Notes under the pieces: generated by a model
Databases searched by the model: none
What the model saw: only the letters and a program-made list of their open reading frames with translations
Told to the model about the DNA's origin: nothing
In this document: in pieces, positions 41,700-50,567 of the stretch
How positions within the stretch are numbered: position 1 is the first letter of the stretch
Layout of the letters: every line of letters begins with the position of its first letter
DNA from: Mesorhizobium xinjiangense
GTDB lineage: Bacteria > Pseudomonadota > Alphaproteobacteria > Rhizobiales > Rhizobiaceae
DNA: 64,000 nucleotides
NCBI RefSeq assembly: GCF_009749525.1
Contig: NZ_WOAC01000011.1
Span: 97,487 to 161,486, forward strand
Direction of reading: 5' to 3'
Program-made: the position numbers and the translations under genes

Positions 41700-43253
41700 T
41701 CATGGCAGCACTGCTTCAACTAGGAAGGGTCCTTTCCGTGTCGCGCACCCCTTGACCATGTCGATCAAGGGCCCGATCTCGGTGACACGTGCCGCCTCGA
41801 CACCGAAGCCTCGCGCAAGGTCGACCCAGCTGATGTCGGGTCTGTCGAGCGAGAGCATGCGCCGTGCCCTTTGTCCCGCCTTTTCCGAGATTCCAACGCC
41901 TTTCATCTCGGCATCAAGAATGTTGTAGCGCCGGTTGGAAAAGATGATGGTCAATACGTTCGCTTTCTCACGGGCCTGGGTCCACAGCCCCTGCAAGGTA
42001 TACATAGCGCTGCCGTCGCCCTCGAGATTGATGACCGGCCTGTCCGGGCAGGCAATCGAGGCTCCGAGAGCGGAAGGAATACCATTGCCGAGCGCGCCAG
42101 CCGGCAATTGCAAATAGTCATGCGGCACCGCGCCCCTCGACAGCGGGAAGAAGTTGCGACCTGCCGAAATCGATTCATCGACGATGATCGCGTTGTCGGG
42201 CATGGCGAATGTAACGGCCTGCAACACTGCATCGGGTGTGAGGTGGCCCGTTGGAGCCAGTGGAGCTTCGCGCGGCTCCAGCGCGGGATCGATCGCATTT
42301 GCGCCAATCGCGCCGCAGAGCGCGCGAAGAGCTTCGGGGGCGCAGGCAGAGTCTTCGGCCAGCGACATGAATCGTGCGCCCGGATCTTCCATCGCGCGCG
42401 GCTTGTCTGGATACGCGAACATCGCTGCGGGGTGTTCGGCTCCGGCAAGGATCACGTTGCGGATGCCCGCAAAAGCCTTTCGCGCCGGGTCGATCAACGC
42501 CGGAAGGCGTTCCACCGGAACCCGCCCTGCCCCGCGCTCAAGCCGGCCTATGCCATAGGGCGTGGCCAGTCGCGCACCAGTGGCCGCGGCGATCCGACCC
42601 GCCATCTCCAGAGCGCCTTGCCGCAGCGCACGTCCCCCGAGCAGCAGGAGGGCTGGCTCACCGCTTCGCAAGGCATTCACCGCAGCACCGACGGCCCCTG
42701 GGTCAACGGTTTGCAAAGCGGGCGGCGGCGCCGGGGCGTCCGGCGGCTGCCCGCCCGCGGACCACGCCGTGTCGGCGGGCAGGATAAGCGTCGCCACCTG
42801 GCCGCCACGTGCCCGTGCTGCCGTGATTGCCGCGCTGGCGTCACGCGCCACGCTACTGGCATCTCTGCTGGTGTGCACCCAGTCAGACATTGGCACTGCA
42901 AGGCCCTCAATGTCGCTGACAAGCGCCGAGCCGGACTCCAGGTGCCAGGACGCGTGTTCGCCAACGATGTTAACCACCGGGGATCGCGCCTTGCGGGCAT
43001 TGTGCAGGTTGGCCAATCCTCCGGAGAGACCGAACCCGAGGTGCATTAGCGTGGCTGCGGGCTTGTCGGCCATGCGGCCATAGCCATCGGCCGCTCCGGT
43101 CGCCACGCCTTCGAACAGACAGAGCACTGGGCGCATTTCCTCGAATCGGTCGAGGGCCGCCACGAAATGCATTTCCGAGGTGCCGGGGTTGGCGAAGCAG
43201 GTGTTCACCCCGCCCGCCAGAAGCGCCCTGGTCAATGCCTCCGCTCCGTTCAT
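41700..43253 (-). CDS. Thiamine-diphosphate-dependent enzyme (acetolactate synthase/benzoylformate decarboxylase-like)
   Basis: A 517-residue ThDP enzyme. The PYR domain has FANPGTSEMHF and the catalytic-cofactor Glu in CLFEGVATGAADGYGRM (about residue 46). The PP domain has the metal/ThDP motif EGDGSAMYTLQGLWTQARE ending in NVLTIIFSNRRYNIL. The middle domain lacks a clear FAD-binding signature. The start at 43253 (MNGAEALTRALL) has GGAGG 10 bases upstream. Relatives decarboxylate aromatic 2-oxo acids or join 2-oxo acids; its job beside a terephthalate-type dioxygenase is not known. It is not part of the classical tph set. Confidence 0.88.
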   Translation of the reverse strand: MNGAEALTRALLAGGVNTCFANPGTSEMHFVAALDRFEEMRPVLCLFEGVATGAADGYGRMADKPAATLMHLGFGLSGGLANLHNARKARSPVVNIVGEHASWHLESGSALVSDIEGLAVPMSDWVHTSRDASSVARDASAAITAARARGGQVATLILPADTAWSAGGQPPDAPAPPPALQTVDPGAVGAAVNALRSGEPALLLLGGRALRQGALEMAGRIAAATGARLATPYGIGRLERGAGRVPVERLPALIDPARKAFAGIRNVILAGAEHPAAMFAYPDKPRAMEDPGARFMSLAEDSACAPEALRALCGAIGANAIDPALEPREAPLAPTGHLTPDAVLQAVTFAMPDNAIIVDESISAGRNFFPLSRGAVPHDYLQLPAGALGNGIPSALGASIACPDRPVINLEGDGSAMYTLQGLWTQAREKANVLTIIFSNRRYNILDAEMKGVGISEKAGQRARRMLSLDRPDISWVDLARGFGVEAARVTEIGPLIDMVKGCATRKGPFLVEAVLP

Positions 43254-43278
43254 TTTTCGCACGCCTCCGGGATCCGTT

Positions 43279-44289
43279 TCATGCGGGCACGGCCTCGGCA
43301 TCTCCCGAAGGCACGAATGCATCGGAGAAGAAGAGGTCGGGGTCGAGCCCAGCTTTGGCGCAAAAATCCCGGCGCGCCGCTTCGATCATCACGGGGGCGC
43401 CACAGGCATAGACCTCAAGCCCTGCCATGTCCGGATAATCCTCCAGCACCGCCTCGTGGACAAAGCCCCTGCGGCCCTGCCAGCCTGCATCTGCACCCGA
43501 GACAACTGGCGTGAAGGTGAACCAAACATGCCGCTCCGCCAGCGCCTCCATGGCGGCGCGCATGTAGATGTCGTCACTTCCATTGCCGCCCCAGTAAAGA
43601 TGCAGCGGGCGCGCGGCGCCGGAGCGGACCTGGTTCTCGATAATCGACCGGATCGGTGCGAAACCGGTGCCGGTGGCCACCAGGAGGGCCGGGATGACGG
43701 CCTCGGTCAGTGTGAACTCGCCATAGGGCAGTTCAACCTCCAGAACGTCATTCGGCGCCAGTCGGGCGAGGATGGACTCGGAAAACTTGCCGCCCGGAAC
43801 GTGGCGGATATGCAGCTCAAGGGCATCGTTCTTTTGCGGCGGGTTGGCCATGGAATAATTGCGGCTGTCGCCGTCAGGCAGCATGACGCGCAGGTATTGT
43901 CCCGCGCGGAACGGCGCACGGTTCCCGATTGGAAAGCGCAGATGAATCGCGGCCACGTCCTCGGCAAGGCGCTGGATCTTGCGGACCTTGCCGGGTAGCA
44001 CCTTGCGCTCCACCGGGTCGACCTTGCGGATTCGCGCTGGGGCGATCTCGATGTCGGTCAACGGCCGCGCCTGGCAAAGCTTAACGCCCTCCTGCGGCCC
44101 GGTGAGGTGCCCCTGTCCGCGCACTTGCGCTTCGCCGCCGCACAGCCCGCCCTCGCAAGAGGCGCACACTCCCTTGCGGCAGGAGTAGGGAATTGCAAAA
44201 CCCGCACGCTCCATCGCGTCCAGCACAGTCTCTCCGGCTTCGCACTCCACGACGATGTCCTTGTCCCGCACGGTGATGGTGTGACTCAT
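43279..44289 (-). CDS. tphA1: Dioxygenase reductase, ferredoxin-FNR fusion (TphA1-like)
   Basis: A 336-residue electron-transfer protein. The plant-type 2Fe-2S domain at the N-terminus has ligands Cys37, Cys42, Cys45 and Cys72 (SCRKGVCASC and KLCQA). FAD binding is shown by RNYSMANPP (about 143-151) and NAD binding by ATGTGFAPI. TphA1 of Comamonas is the same length with the same fused order. It passes electrons from NAD(P)H to the Rieske oxygenase encoded upstream. Its ATG overlaps the tphB-like stop (ATGA). Confidence 0.9.
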   Translation of the reverse strand: MSHTITVRDKDIVVECEAGETVLDAMERAGFAIPYSCRKGVCASCEGGLCGGEAQVRGQGHLTGPQEGVKLCQARPLTDIEIAPARIRKVDPVERKVLPGKVRKIQRLAEDVAAIHLRFPIGNRAPFRAGQYLRVMLPDGDSRNYSMANPPQKNDALELHIRHVPGGKFSESILARLAPNDVLEVELPYGEFTLTEAVIPALLVATGTGFAPIRSIIENQVRSGAARPLHLYWGGNGSDDIYMRAAMEALAERHVWFTFTPVVSGADAGWQGRRGFVHEAVLEDYPDMAGLEVYACGAPVMIEAARRDFCAKAGLDPDLFFSDAFVPSGDAEAVPA

Positions 44290-45260
44290 TGAACGCCTCC
44301 AATCAGTCTTATGGTGCGCACGGTGGCATCCGGGTCGGCCTGGTTCTGCCCCGCGATGTCAAACGCCGCGCCGTGCCCGACGCTGGAAAACAACACGCCC
44401 CCGCCCACCGCAAGGGCGGAGGCGGTGCGCCCCGCGAGCAGTTTCACCGGGATATGCCCCTGGTCGTGATACATGCAGACGAAGGCGTCGAATCCTTCCA
44501 TAGCCAGCATCGTGTCAGCCCCTGTCGGCCCCTCCACGTCAAGCCCCCGCGCCCGTAGGCGCTCGCGCGCGGGTGTCACGATCGCCAGGTCTTCCGGGCC
44601 AAAGAGGCCGCCCTCGCTGGCATGTGGGTTGAACCCGAAGAGTCCGATGCGCGGGGCGGCGATGCCGAGGGCCGTTAGCGCATCGACGCCCGCGAGGGTG
44701 GCGCGCTCGATCAGCTCAGGGGAAATCCGATCGAGAGCCGCTTTCAGCCCCTCGTGGAGCGTGACGTGTATGATCCTCAGGCCGCCGCCTACGAGCATCA
44801 TGAAGACACTGTCCGGCCCGGTGCCGCGCAGCTCGGCCAGGAGTGGCGGGTATCCCGCAAAGTTACGACCGCTTGCATTGACGGCAGTTTCTGAATGCGG
44901 GCAGCCCACGAGGGCGCGGCCCGTGCCGCCGTCGATCAGCGCCAGCGCCGCCTCGATATAGGCCACCGTCGCCCGCCCGGCCTCGGCACTCACTGTGCCC
45001 GGCGCGTTGGCTCCGAGCGCAAGTGCCTCGACCGGCGCCACGTCCACCGTTCCCGCTGTTCCCCAGACCTCCGGCGCCTCGGCGAGGCTCAGTCCCTCGG
45101 CCTTTGCCAGTGGATCGATTACATGGGCATCCCCCACCAGCACTGGCCGCAACCGGGGAGCGTCAGCCAGCGCGGCGGCCGCCTTCACGGCCACCTCCGG
45201 CCCGATGCCATTCGGGTCGCCGATCGACACCAGGATGCGGTCGCGGGTGAAATCCATCAT
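44286..45260 (-). CDS. tphB: PdxA-family dihydrodiol dehydrogenase (TphB-like)
   Basis: A 324-residue protein of the 4-hydroxythreonine-4-phosphate dehydrogenase family: SIGDPNGIGPEVAVKA at the N-terminus, metal-binding His in GCPHSETAVNASG and VTLHEGLKAAL, and MYHDQGHIPVKLL near the C-terminus. The gene order alpha-beta-PdxA-reductase is that of tphA2A3BA1, where TphB oxidises and decarboxylates the cis-dihydrodiol to protocatechuate. A vitamin B6 role is unlikely in this context. Start at 45260 overlaps the beta-subunit stop (ATGA). Confidence 0.87.
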   Translation of the reverse strand: MMDFTRDRILVSIGDPNGIGPEVAVKAAAALADAPRLRPVLVGDAHVIDPLAKAEGLSLAEAPEVWGTAGTVDVAPVEALALGANAPGTVSAEAGRATVAYIEAALALIDGGTGRALVGCPHSETAVNASGRNFAGYPPLLAELRGTGPDSVFMMLVGGGLRIIHVTLHEGLKAALDRISPELIERATLAGVDALTALGIAAPRIGLFGFNPHASEGGLFGPEDLAIVTPARERLRARGLDVEGPTGADTMLAMEGFDAFVCMYHDQGHIPVKLLAGRTASALAVGGGVLFSSVGHGAAFDIAGQNQADPDATVRTIRLIGGVQ

Positions 45261-45742
45261 AGCGGGAAGCCCAGCAACGTGTCGATATGGCCGCTGTCGA
45301 GCACGACGATCCGCTTCATGATCAGCACCTCGTCGTCGGTCACCCGCCAGCGGTCTATATAGCGCCCTGTGGCAAACAGCATCGTCGGCCCCTCGCGGGT
45401 AATGCGCGCCACCATGAAGGAGGACTCGCACTCCACCTCCTCGCCCTCGATGGCGGTGATGAAGGGCTGCCCGATCAGGTGCCGGTAGGAATGTCGCTCG
45501 TAGACGTTGGCCTCGAAAAGCGACAGGATGCGGTCATGCAGCATTGCCTTGCTGTCGAGCCAGATGATCCCGGCCTCGAGGTTCTGGGCAAAGTTGTCGG
45601 CCGTCGTGACCATGTAGAAGCAGTCGTCGACGAAGAACTCCGGCCAGTCCACGCAGTTGCCATCGTCAATGGTGTGCACGTAGCGGGCCTGCGCGTCGGC
45701 GATGCGGGCGGCGGTGGCGGCGGTCTGCACGTAATCCCTCAC
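45257..45742 (-). CDS. tphA3: Ring-hydroxylating dioxygenase beta subunit (TphA3-like)
   Basis: A 161-residue SnoaL/NTF2-fold subunit: ARYVHTIDDGNCVDWPEFF, then IIWLDSKAMLHDRILSLFEANVYERHSYRH and the C-terminal VVLDSGHIDTLLGFPL. It stabilises the alpha3-beta3 oxygenase and has no cofactor. The sequence strongly resembles TphA3 as I remember it. Overlaps the alpha stop by ATGA. Confidence 0.92.
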   Translation of the reverse strand: MRDYVQTAATAARIADAQARYVHTIDDGNCVDWPEFFVDDCFYMVTTADNFAQNLEAGIIWLDSKAMLHDRILSLFEANVYERHSYRHLIGQPFITAIEGEEVECESSFMVARITREGPTMLFATGRYIDRWRVTDDEVLIMKRIVVLDSGHIDTLLGFPL

Positions 45743-47007
45743 AGCCCAGTCCTCGCGCGATACTCAACCCAAAAGCCGCGGATCGAGGCCTCGGTGATCC
45801 GATCGTTGCCGGAGGCGATATCGTAACCGCCCATCGCCAGCACGGCGCGTTCGTTCGGCGACGTTGCGGTGGCACGCTGCACGAAACCGCCAATGCAACC
45901 ATCCTCCATCGAGACATAGCCGCCCGGGCCGACGAGATTGGCCTGTTTAAGCCGGATCTTTCGCTGCTCCGGCGTGTCTTCTTCGAACCCCAGATACGTC
46001 CAGTGCAGTTGCGTGCTGCCGATACCGTTAGGTTGCACCCGCCGCACGGCAAGGCTGTTTTGGATTTGCTGAAGGACGAAATTGGGGAAGACGGTTAGGA
46101 TCTGCAGGGTGATGTCGTCGGGGAATTCCTTGAACCCCTGCAGCATCGAGGTGTCCTGAAGCGAGATGTCGCGGTCCGACCGGATTTTCTGGTCGGAGTA
46201 GAGGCTCGCGTTCTTCTTCGCCTCCTCCGCATCCCGGTCGATCATCGAGTAGCTGACATGGCAGCCGCCTCCCTCGCTCACGATGATCCCACCCTTTTGA
46301 GACAACCGATTGAGCTCAAAGGTGGTGAAGAAGGTGTGCAGGATGCTGGCGTGGTAGCTGTCCTTGGTGTTCTCGACGTAGAGCTTCCAGTTGTTCGGCA
46401 GGATCTGAGTGAAGCGGCCCAGCACCACCGGGGTACGGCCGTTGAACACCCGGGCGATGCGCCCGATCAGCTCGTCGCCGAGGTAATCCTCGAGATCGTC
46501 CACGGCATCGTCGAAACTGCCGAACAGCATCCCCTCGATCGAGTCCACGCGCAACTTGCGGGGCCCGTAATTCGTCATGTCGAAACCTTCGGCGATGCCG
46601 CCACAGCCCTTTATGCCGTCTTTGAAGGCGATCCCTTTGAGGTCACCCTGAAGGCTATGGGTCCAGGCGTGATAGACGCAGGTGAAATCCTTGACATTGC
46701 CCCGGTCTTCCAGGGCCAGCAGGGCGCCGCGGTGGGCGCAGCGGTTCTCAAATGCGTAGAACTGGCCATCGGAATCGCGAGTCACGATGACAGGCGTCTC
46801 GCCGACATGGACGGCCACGAAGTCACCCGGTTCCGCGAGTTCGCACTCAAGGCAAAGGTAATTCCAGCTGTTGCCGTGGAAGATCTTGTCGTTTTCGAGG
46901 GCGCGTACGTCCTCGCGCTGAAAGATCCAGTAGGGAACGCGCGTTCCCCCGTCCTCTTCAGCCCAAACGGGCATACCTCCGGAAGTCGGCTGCGAGCCAT
47001 CCATCAT
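45739..47007 (-). CDS. tphA2: Ring-hydroxylating dioxygenase alpha subunit (terephthalate 1,2-dioxygenase type)
   Basis: A 422-residue Rieske oxygenase. Rieske ligands are Cys90, His92, Cys110 and His113 (CAHRG...CVYH). The mononuclear iron site is in NTKDSYHASILH (Asp216, His219, His224), with a distal Asp in SMEDGCIGG. TFFTTFELNRLSQKGG and FVLQQIQNSLAVR match Comamonas TphA2 closely from memory. It adds O2 across the ring of an aromatic acid. The start at 47007 follows AGGAGGG. First gene of the operon. The true substrate (terephthalate or another para-substituted benzoate) cannot be fixed from sequence. Confidence 0.9.
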   Translation of the reverse strand: MMDGSQPTSGGMPVWAEEDGGTRVPYWIFQREDVRALENDKIFHGNSWNYLCLECELAEPGDFVAVHVGETPVIVTRDSDGQFYAFENRCAHRGALLALEDRGNVKDFTCVYHAWTHSLQGDLKGIAFKDGIKGCGGIAEGFDMTNYGPRKLRVDSIEGMLFGSFDDAVDDLEDYLGDELIGRIARVFNGRTPVVLGRFTQILPNNWKLYVENTKDSYHASILHTFFTTFELNRLSQKGGIIVSEGGGCHVSYSMIDRDAEEAKKNASLYSDQKIRSDRDISLQDTSMLQGFKEFPDDITLQILTVFPNFVLQQIQNSLAVRRVQPNGIGSTQLHWTYLGFEEDTPEQRKIRLKQANLVGPGGYVSMEDGCIGGFVQRATATSPNERAVLAMGGYDIASGNDRITEASIRGFWVEYRARTGL

Positions 47008-47028
47008 CGCGTTCCCTCCTTCGACTCT

Positions 47029-47043
47029 GTTCGCTATTCGAAC
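47029..47043. promoter_or_regulatory. Candidate IclR-type operator
   Basis: GTTCG-CTATT-CGAAC, a perfect 15-base palindrome 22 bases upstream of the dioxygenase start. Its form is close to known PcaR/PobR-type IclR sites (GTTCG-ATAAT-CGCAC). A second half-like ATTCGCAC follows at about 47056. Confidence 0.55.
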
Positions 47044-47140
47044 ATTGTCCTTTATTCGCACTTTTGTATTTACGGAGAGTGGCTTTAGGTGTCAAGACAA
47101 GTCCGGGCCTTGCCCGACCACCTCGAAAAATGGGGACTCC

Positions 47141-47713
47141 ATGCGAACCTTACTCTTTCTTGCAGGCAGCACCCTGCGCAGTTCCGTAAACAACCGGCTC
47201 TCCACTGCTGCCGCTGAGCTGGCCAGGGAAAGATTCTTGGGCAGATTGGCCGTCGAGAGCGTGGACCTGATGGAATACGATTTGCCACCTATCGACCTCG
47301 GTGTGGTGAACGATCAATCCCTCCAGGCAATGATAGAGGTATTCGCCCGGGCAGATGGTTTCTTCGTAAGTGCCGATGAATATACCGGCGCCTTCTCCAC
47401 GCAGATCCGCCTCGCCGTGAACTGGCTGATGCTCACAGAAACGGAACAACGCGCGCTCATTGCCGGGAAACCAGCCGCTCTCGTGGGCGCGGCACCGATG
47501 GGCGTCGGCGGAATGCGCGGCTTTCCGGCTCTGCGGCACCTCTTGGCCGCTGCAGGAATGGAGGTGCTTCCACAACAGCTTCGACCCGGCACACAAGGCA
47601 GCCCGCTCGACCGTTCAGGCCGACTGCTGGCAACAAGCGAGGAGCAGCTCATGTCCGGCGCCTTGGGCGAACTTGTCGACAGGATCGCGGAGTTGGAAAA
47701 ATGCAGTGGTTGA
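47141..47713 (+). CDS. NADPH-dependent FMN reductase family protein
   Basis: A 190-residue flavodoxin-like protein: LLFLAGSTLRSSVNNRLSTAA (phosphate-binding loop of the S-x-R-x-x-S/N type), then ARADGFFVSADEYTGAFSTQIRLAVNWL (E-Y motif) and AALVGAAPMGVGGMRG. Reduces FMN or quinones with NADPH. Divergent from the dioxygenase operon across 133 bases that contain the candidate operator, so it may share the IclR regulator. Confidence 0.88.
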   Translation: MRTLLFLAGSTLRSSVNNRLSTAAAELARERFLGRLAVESVDLMEYDLPPIDLGVVNDQSLQAMIEVFARADGFFVSADEYTGAFSTQIRLAVNWLMLTETEQRALIAGKPAALVGAAPMGVGGMRGFPALRHLLAAAGMEVLPQQLRPGTQGSPLDRSGRLLATSEEQLMSGALGELVDRIAELEKCSG

Positions 47714-47833
47714 GGCCACGAACCTCTAGCGGACGAGAGGAAGCCCTGCACCTCCCCGATCTTCCGACGCCAGATCTCTGACCGAAAGTAGGAATTTCGG
47801 TCTTGTCACAGTGGGCGCGCGTTAGGGTGACCT

Positions 47834-48014
47834 ATGGCGCAGCAACGATATGATCTAAGGCGAGAGGCGGACGGCACGTGGCGAAGTCCAGATCGACGGG
47901 GTTGTCCGAGCGACTGGGTTCAAGCTGGAGGAAGCGGACGATCTAGTCAATCTCATGAACCTTCAGGATATCCGACGTCGGAGGCACCAAGATCCATCTA
48001 ACGCCCCGATATGA
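47834..48014 (+). pseudogene. Frameshifted remnant of a small backbone-type protein
   Basis: The reading frame starts MAQQRYDLRREADGTW and continues, after a one-base shift near 47881, as EVQIDGVVRATGFKLEEADD then LVNLMNLQDIRRRRH. The combined sequence resembles a short family (RYDLRREADGTW...EEADDLVDLLN) I recall from alphaproteobacterial elements. An AGGGTGA ribosome site precedes the ATG. Either a pseudogene or a sequencing error. Confidence 0.4.
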
Positions 48015-48439
48015 ACCGGCCATTCGCTTGAGCCACTCTTCCCGACCGGGAAAGGGATCCGCTTGATCGGCGTGACGATCTCGTCATTCAGCGACGATCA
48101 GCGATTTGGTCATGGTCAGCTCAGCCTCATGATTTAGCGCGTCGCCCAATGACGATGATCCGACCAATGAAATGAGCCGGGCGGCGGCCCGTTGCACGAC
48201 GATCTGAACGCCATGCTCCGCCGATGGTTTGGTGGAGGGACTCGCCGGCACGCATTGGTGTGAGCTTTGATATCCGACATTACCTGCCCATGACATACGG
48301 GGGCCTTTGGCGCCTACAATTCCCGCCGGGCATGAAATCCATACAACGTTTTCATTGGCTGAGCTTGGAAGCTTTGGCCAAGTTTTGCCATCCGACCGGA
48401 CAGGGTCGGATTGCGGACCGCACGATGAGGAGACGTTGA
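48015..48439. other. Intergenic stretch, no gene seen
   Basis: About 425 bases before the amine oxidase gene; presumably its promoter region. No clear motif. Confidence 0.35.
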
Positions 48440-50041
48440 ATGCTTAGCGACGAACCGAACGCCGGCATGCGCCGGCGGGATCTGCTCAAATTGATCGGCA
48501 TGACGGCCGGCAGTGCCGCCATGTATCAGGCCATGACCAGCATGGGCCTCGCGGCTACGTCCGACTACACCGGCCCGATCAAGCTTGAGGGAGATCCCAA
48601 GGGTGCGTCCGTGCTGATCCTCGGCGCCGGACTTGCCGGCATGGCCGCGGCACTGGAACTGCGGCAGGCCGGCTACAAGGTCAAGATACTGGAGTTCAAC
48701 AATCGCGCCGGCGGCCGCAATTGGACGCTACGGGGCGGCGACACCTATACCGAGCTTGGCGGTGCCACCCAAAAATGCGAGTTCGACGAAGGTCTCTATC
48801 TCAATCCTGGCCCGTGGCGCATCCCCTTTCACCACCACGGGCTGCTTGACTACTGCAAGCGTTTCGGCGTCCAGCTCGAGCCATTCCAGCAGTTCAATCA
48901 CAACGCCTACCTGCATTCGACAAAGGCGTTCGGCGGGAAGCCACAGCGGGTGCGCGAGATCAAGACCGACTTCCAGGGTCACACGTCGGAACTGCTAGCA
49001 AAGGTGACCCAGAAGGGCCACCTCGAAGGTATGGTCACCGAGGAAGACCAGGAAATCCTTCTCGAAGCGCTGCGCTCGTGGGGCGCGCTGGACAAGGACT
49101 ACGGCTACAAGGCTAGCCTGCATTCGTCCGAATTCCGCGGTTACAAGAAGGATCCGGGCGGCGGTATCGGGGCCGAGCCGGTGCCCAGCGACATCATCGG
49201 CCTGTCCGATATTCTCAGCTCGCGGCTGTGGGGCTCGCTGGCCAACTTCGCGCTCTACGAGTTCCAGACCACCATGTTTCAGCCTGTCGGCGGCATGGAC
49301 CGCATCGGCCAAGCCTTCGCCAAGGAGGTCGGCGATCTCATCACCTTCAACGCAAAGGTCACCAAGATCGACCAGAATGAGAACGGCGTGACCGTGACCT
49401 ACGAGGACGCGGAGAACCCCGGCGCGATGAATGAAGAAAGCGCCGACTGGTGTGTTTGCACCATTCCGCTCACCATCCTCAGCCAGATCGACATCCAGGT
49501 CGGCGGGCCGATGCAAGCTGCCATCGCCGCCGTTCCTTATGTCTCGGCGGTCAAGGTCGGCCTGCAGATGAAGCGGCGCTTCTGGGAGGAGGACGAGAAA
49601 ATCTTCGGTGGTATCTCCTACACCGATCAGCCGATCTCGCAGATCTCCTATCCAAGCACCGACTACAACTCGAAGGGCAAAGGCGTCCTCCTCGGTTGCT
49701 ATACGTGGAACGGGCCGAATTCTTACGAGTTCACCGCCATGTCGCCTGAGGAGCGCGTGAGGAACGCCGTGGAGCAGGGCGCGCTCATCCATCCGCAATA
49801 CAAGGATGAGTTCGAGAACGGCATTGCCGTGGCCTGGCACCGTTCGCCCTTCACGCTGGGGTGCTCCGGCGACTGGACCGAAGAAGCGCGCAAGGAGCAC
49901 TACAACAATCTGTGCCAGATCGACGGCCGTATTGTGCTGGCTGGCGAGCATGCCTCCTACATCCCCGCCTGGCAGGAGGGGGCGATCCTATCCTCCCTCG
50001 ATGCGATCACGCGCCTGCATCAACGCGTGCTCCAGGGGTGA
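48440..50041 (+). CDS. Exported flavin amine oxidase/dehydrogenase
   Basis: A 533-residue flavoenzyme with a twin-arginine-like start (GMRRRDLLKLIGMTAGSAAM), so probably folded before export to the periplasm. FAD-binding GAGLAGMAAALELRQAGY at about 62-79, then LEFNNRAGGRNWTLRGG, and the C-terminal flavin contact LAGEHASYIPAWQEGAILS. This is the monoamine-oxidase fold of NicA2-type enzymes. With a c-type cytochrome and an exported RidA directly downstream, it is more likely a dehydrogenase donating electrons to cytochrome c than an H2O2-forming oxidase. Substrate amine unknown. Confidence 0.88.
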   Translation: MLSDEPNAGMRRRDLLKLIGMTAGSAAMYQAMTSMGLAATSDYTGPIKLEGDPKGASVLILGAGLAGMAAALELRQAGYKVKILEFNNRAGGRNWTLRGGDTYTELGGATQKCEFDEGLYLNPGPWRIPFHHHGLLDYCKRFGVQLEPFQQFNHNAYLHSTKAFGGKPQRVREIKTDFQGHTSELLAKVTQKGHLEGMVTEEDQEILLEALRSWGALDKDYGYKASLHSSEFRGYKKDPGGGIGAEPVPSDIIGLSDILSSRLWGSLANFALYEFQTTMFQPVGGMDRIGQAFAKEVGDLITFNAKVTKIDQNENGVTVTYEDAENPGAMNEESADWCVCTIPLTILSQIDIQVGGPMQAAIAAVPYVSAVKVGLQMKRRFWEEDEKIFGGISYTDQPISQISYPSTDYNSKGKGVLLGCYTWNGPNSYEFTAMSPEERVRNAVEQGALIHPQYKDEFENGIAVAWHRSPFTLGCSGDWTEEARKEHYNNLCQIDGRIVLAGEHASYIPAWQEGAILSSLDAITRLHQRVLQG

Positions 50042-50046
50042 GAGCC

Positions 50047-50490
50047 ATGATCCAAACCCAACTCAATTCAGCAGGGCTTACGACCATGAAAAATCACATC
50101 GTCCGCGGCCTCGCCGCCTTCCCGCTCATGGCCCTGCTCGGCGCGTCCGCGGCCTTCGCCGACTCGGCCGGCGTCACGTTCAGCGAGGGTCGAACCTTCT
50201 CCGAACAATCGGGCGAGGAAATCTACACCCATGTCTGTGCCGCCTGTCACATGGACAAGGGTCAGGGCGCGGTCGGCGCGGGACACTACCCGGCGCTCGC
50301 CAAGAACGAAAATCTCGTGTCGGCGGGCTATCCGATCTACATCGTCCTTCACGGCCAGAAGGGAATGCCGCCGTTCGGCGACATGATGAGCGATGACCAG
50401 GTGGCGGCTGTCGTGAACTATGTGCGTACCCATTTCGGCAACGATTACCAGGATGCTGCGACAGCGCAGGATGTGAAGGACTCGCGCTGA
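50047..50490 (+). CDS. Periplasmic c-type cytochrome
   Basis: 147 residues from the ATG at 50047; a second ATG at 50086 (MKNHIVRGLAAFPLMALLG) would give a cleaner signal peptide and 134 residues. Mature protein starts near DSAGVTF. One haem site CAACH and a distal Met in GQKGMPPFGDMM. It sits 5 bases after the amine oxidase stop, so it is the probable electron acceptor of that enzyme. Confidence 0.87.
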   Translation: MIQTQLNSAGLTTMKNHIVRGLAAFPLMALLGASAAFADSAGVTFSEGRTFSEQSGEEIYTHVCAACHMDKGQGAVGAGHYPALAKNENLVSAGYPIYIVLHGQKGMPPFGDMMSDDQVAAVVNYVRTHFGNDYQDAATAQDVKDSR

Positions 50491-50567
50491 TCACCAGCGC
50501 ATGTGACGGCGCAACGGCGGGAGCACATGAACCCGCCGCTTGCCACAGTCCGTTAAGGAGACCAGCG

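Noticed and set aside
41871..43049. Long plus-strand frames opposite the ThDP enzyme
   Set aside because: High GC opens antisense frames throughout this window; the composition is typical shadow and the minus-strand gene is unambiguous.
44286..45260. Assignment of the PdxA-family gene to vitamin B6 synthesis
   Set aside because: Gene order and ATGA coupling with dioxygenase subunits fit the TphB role much better.
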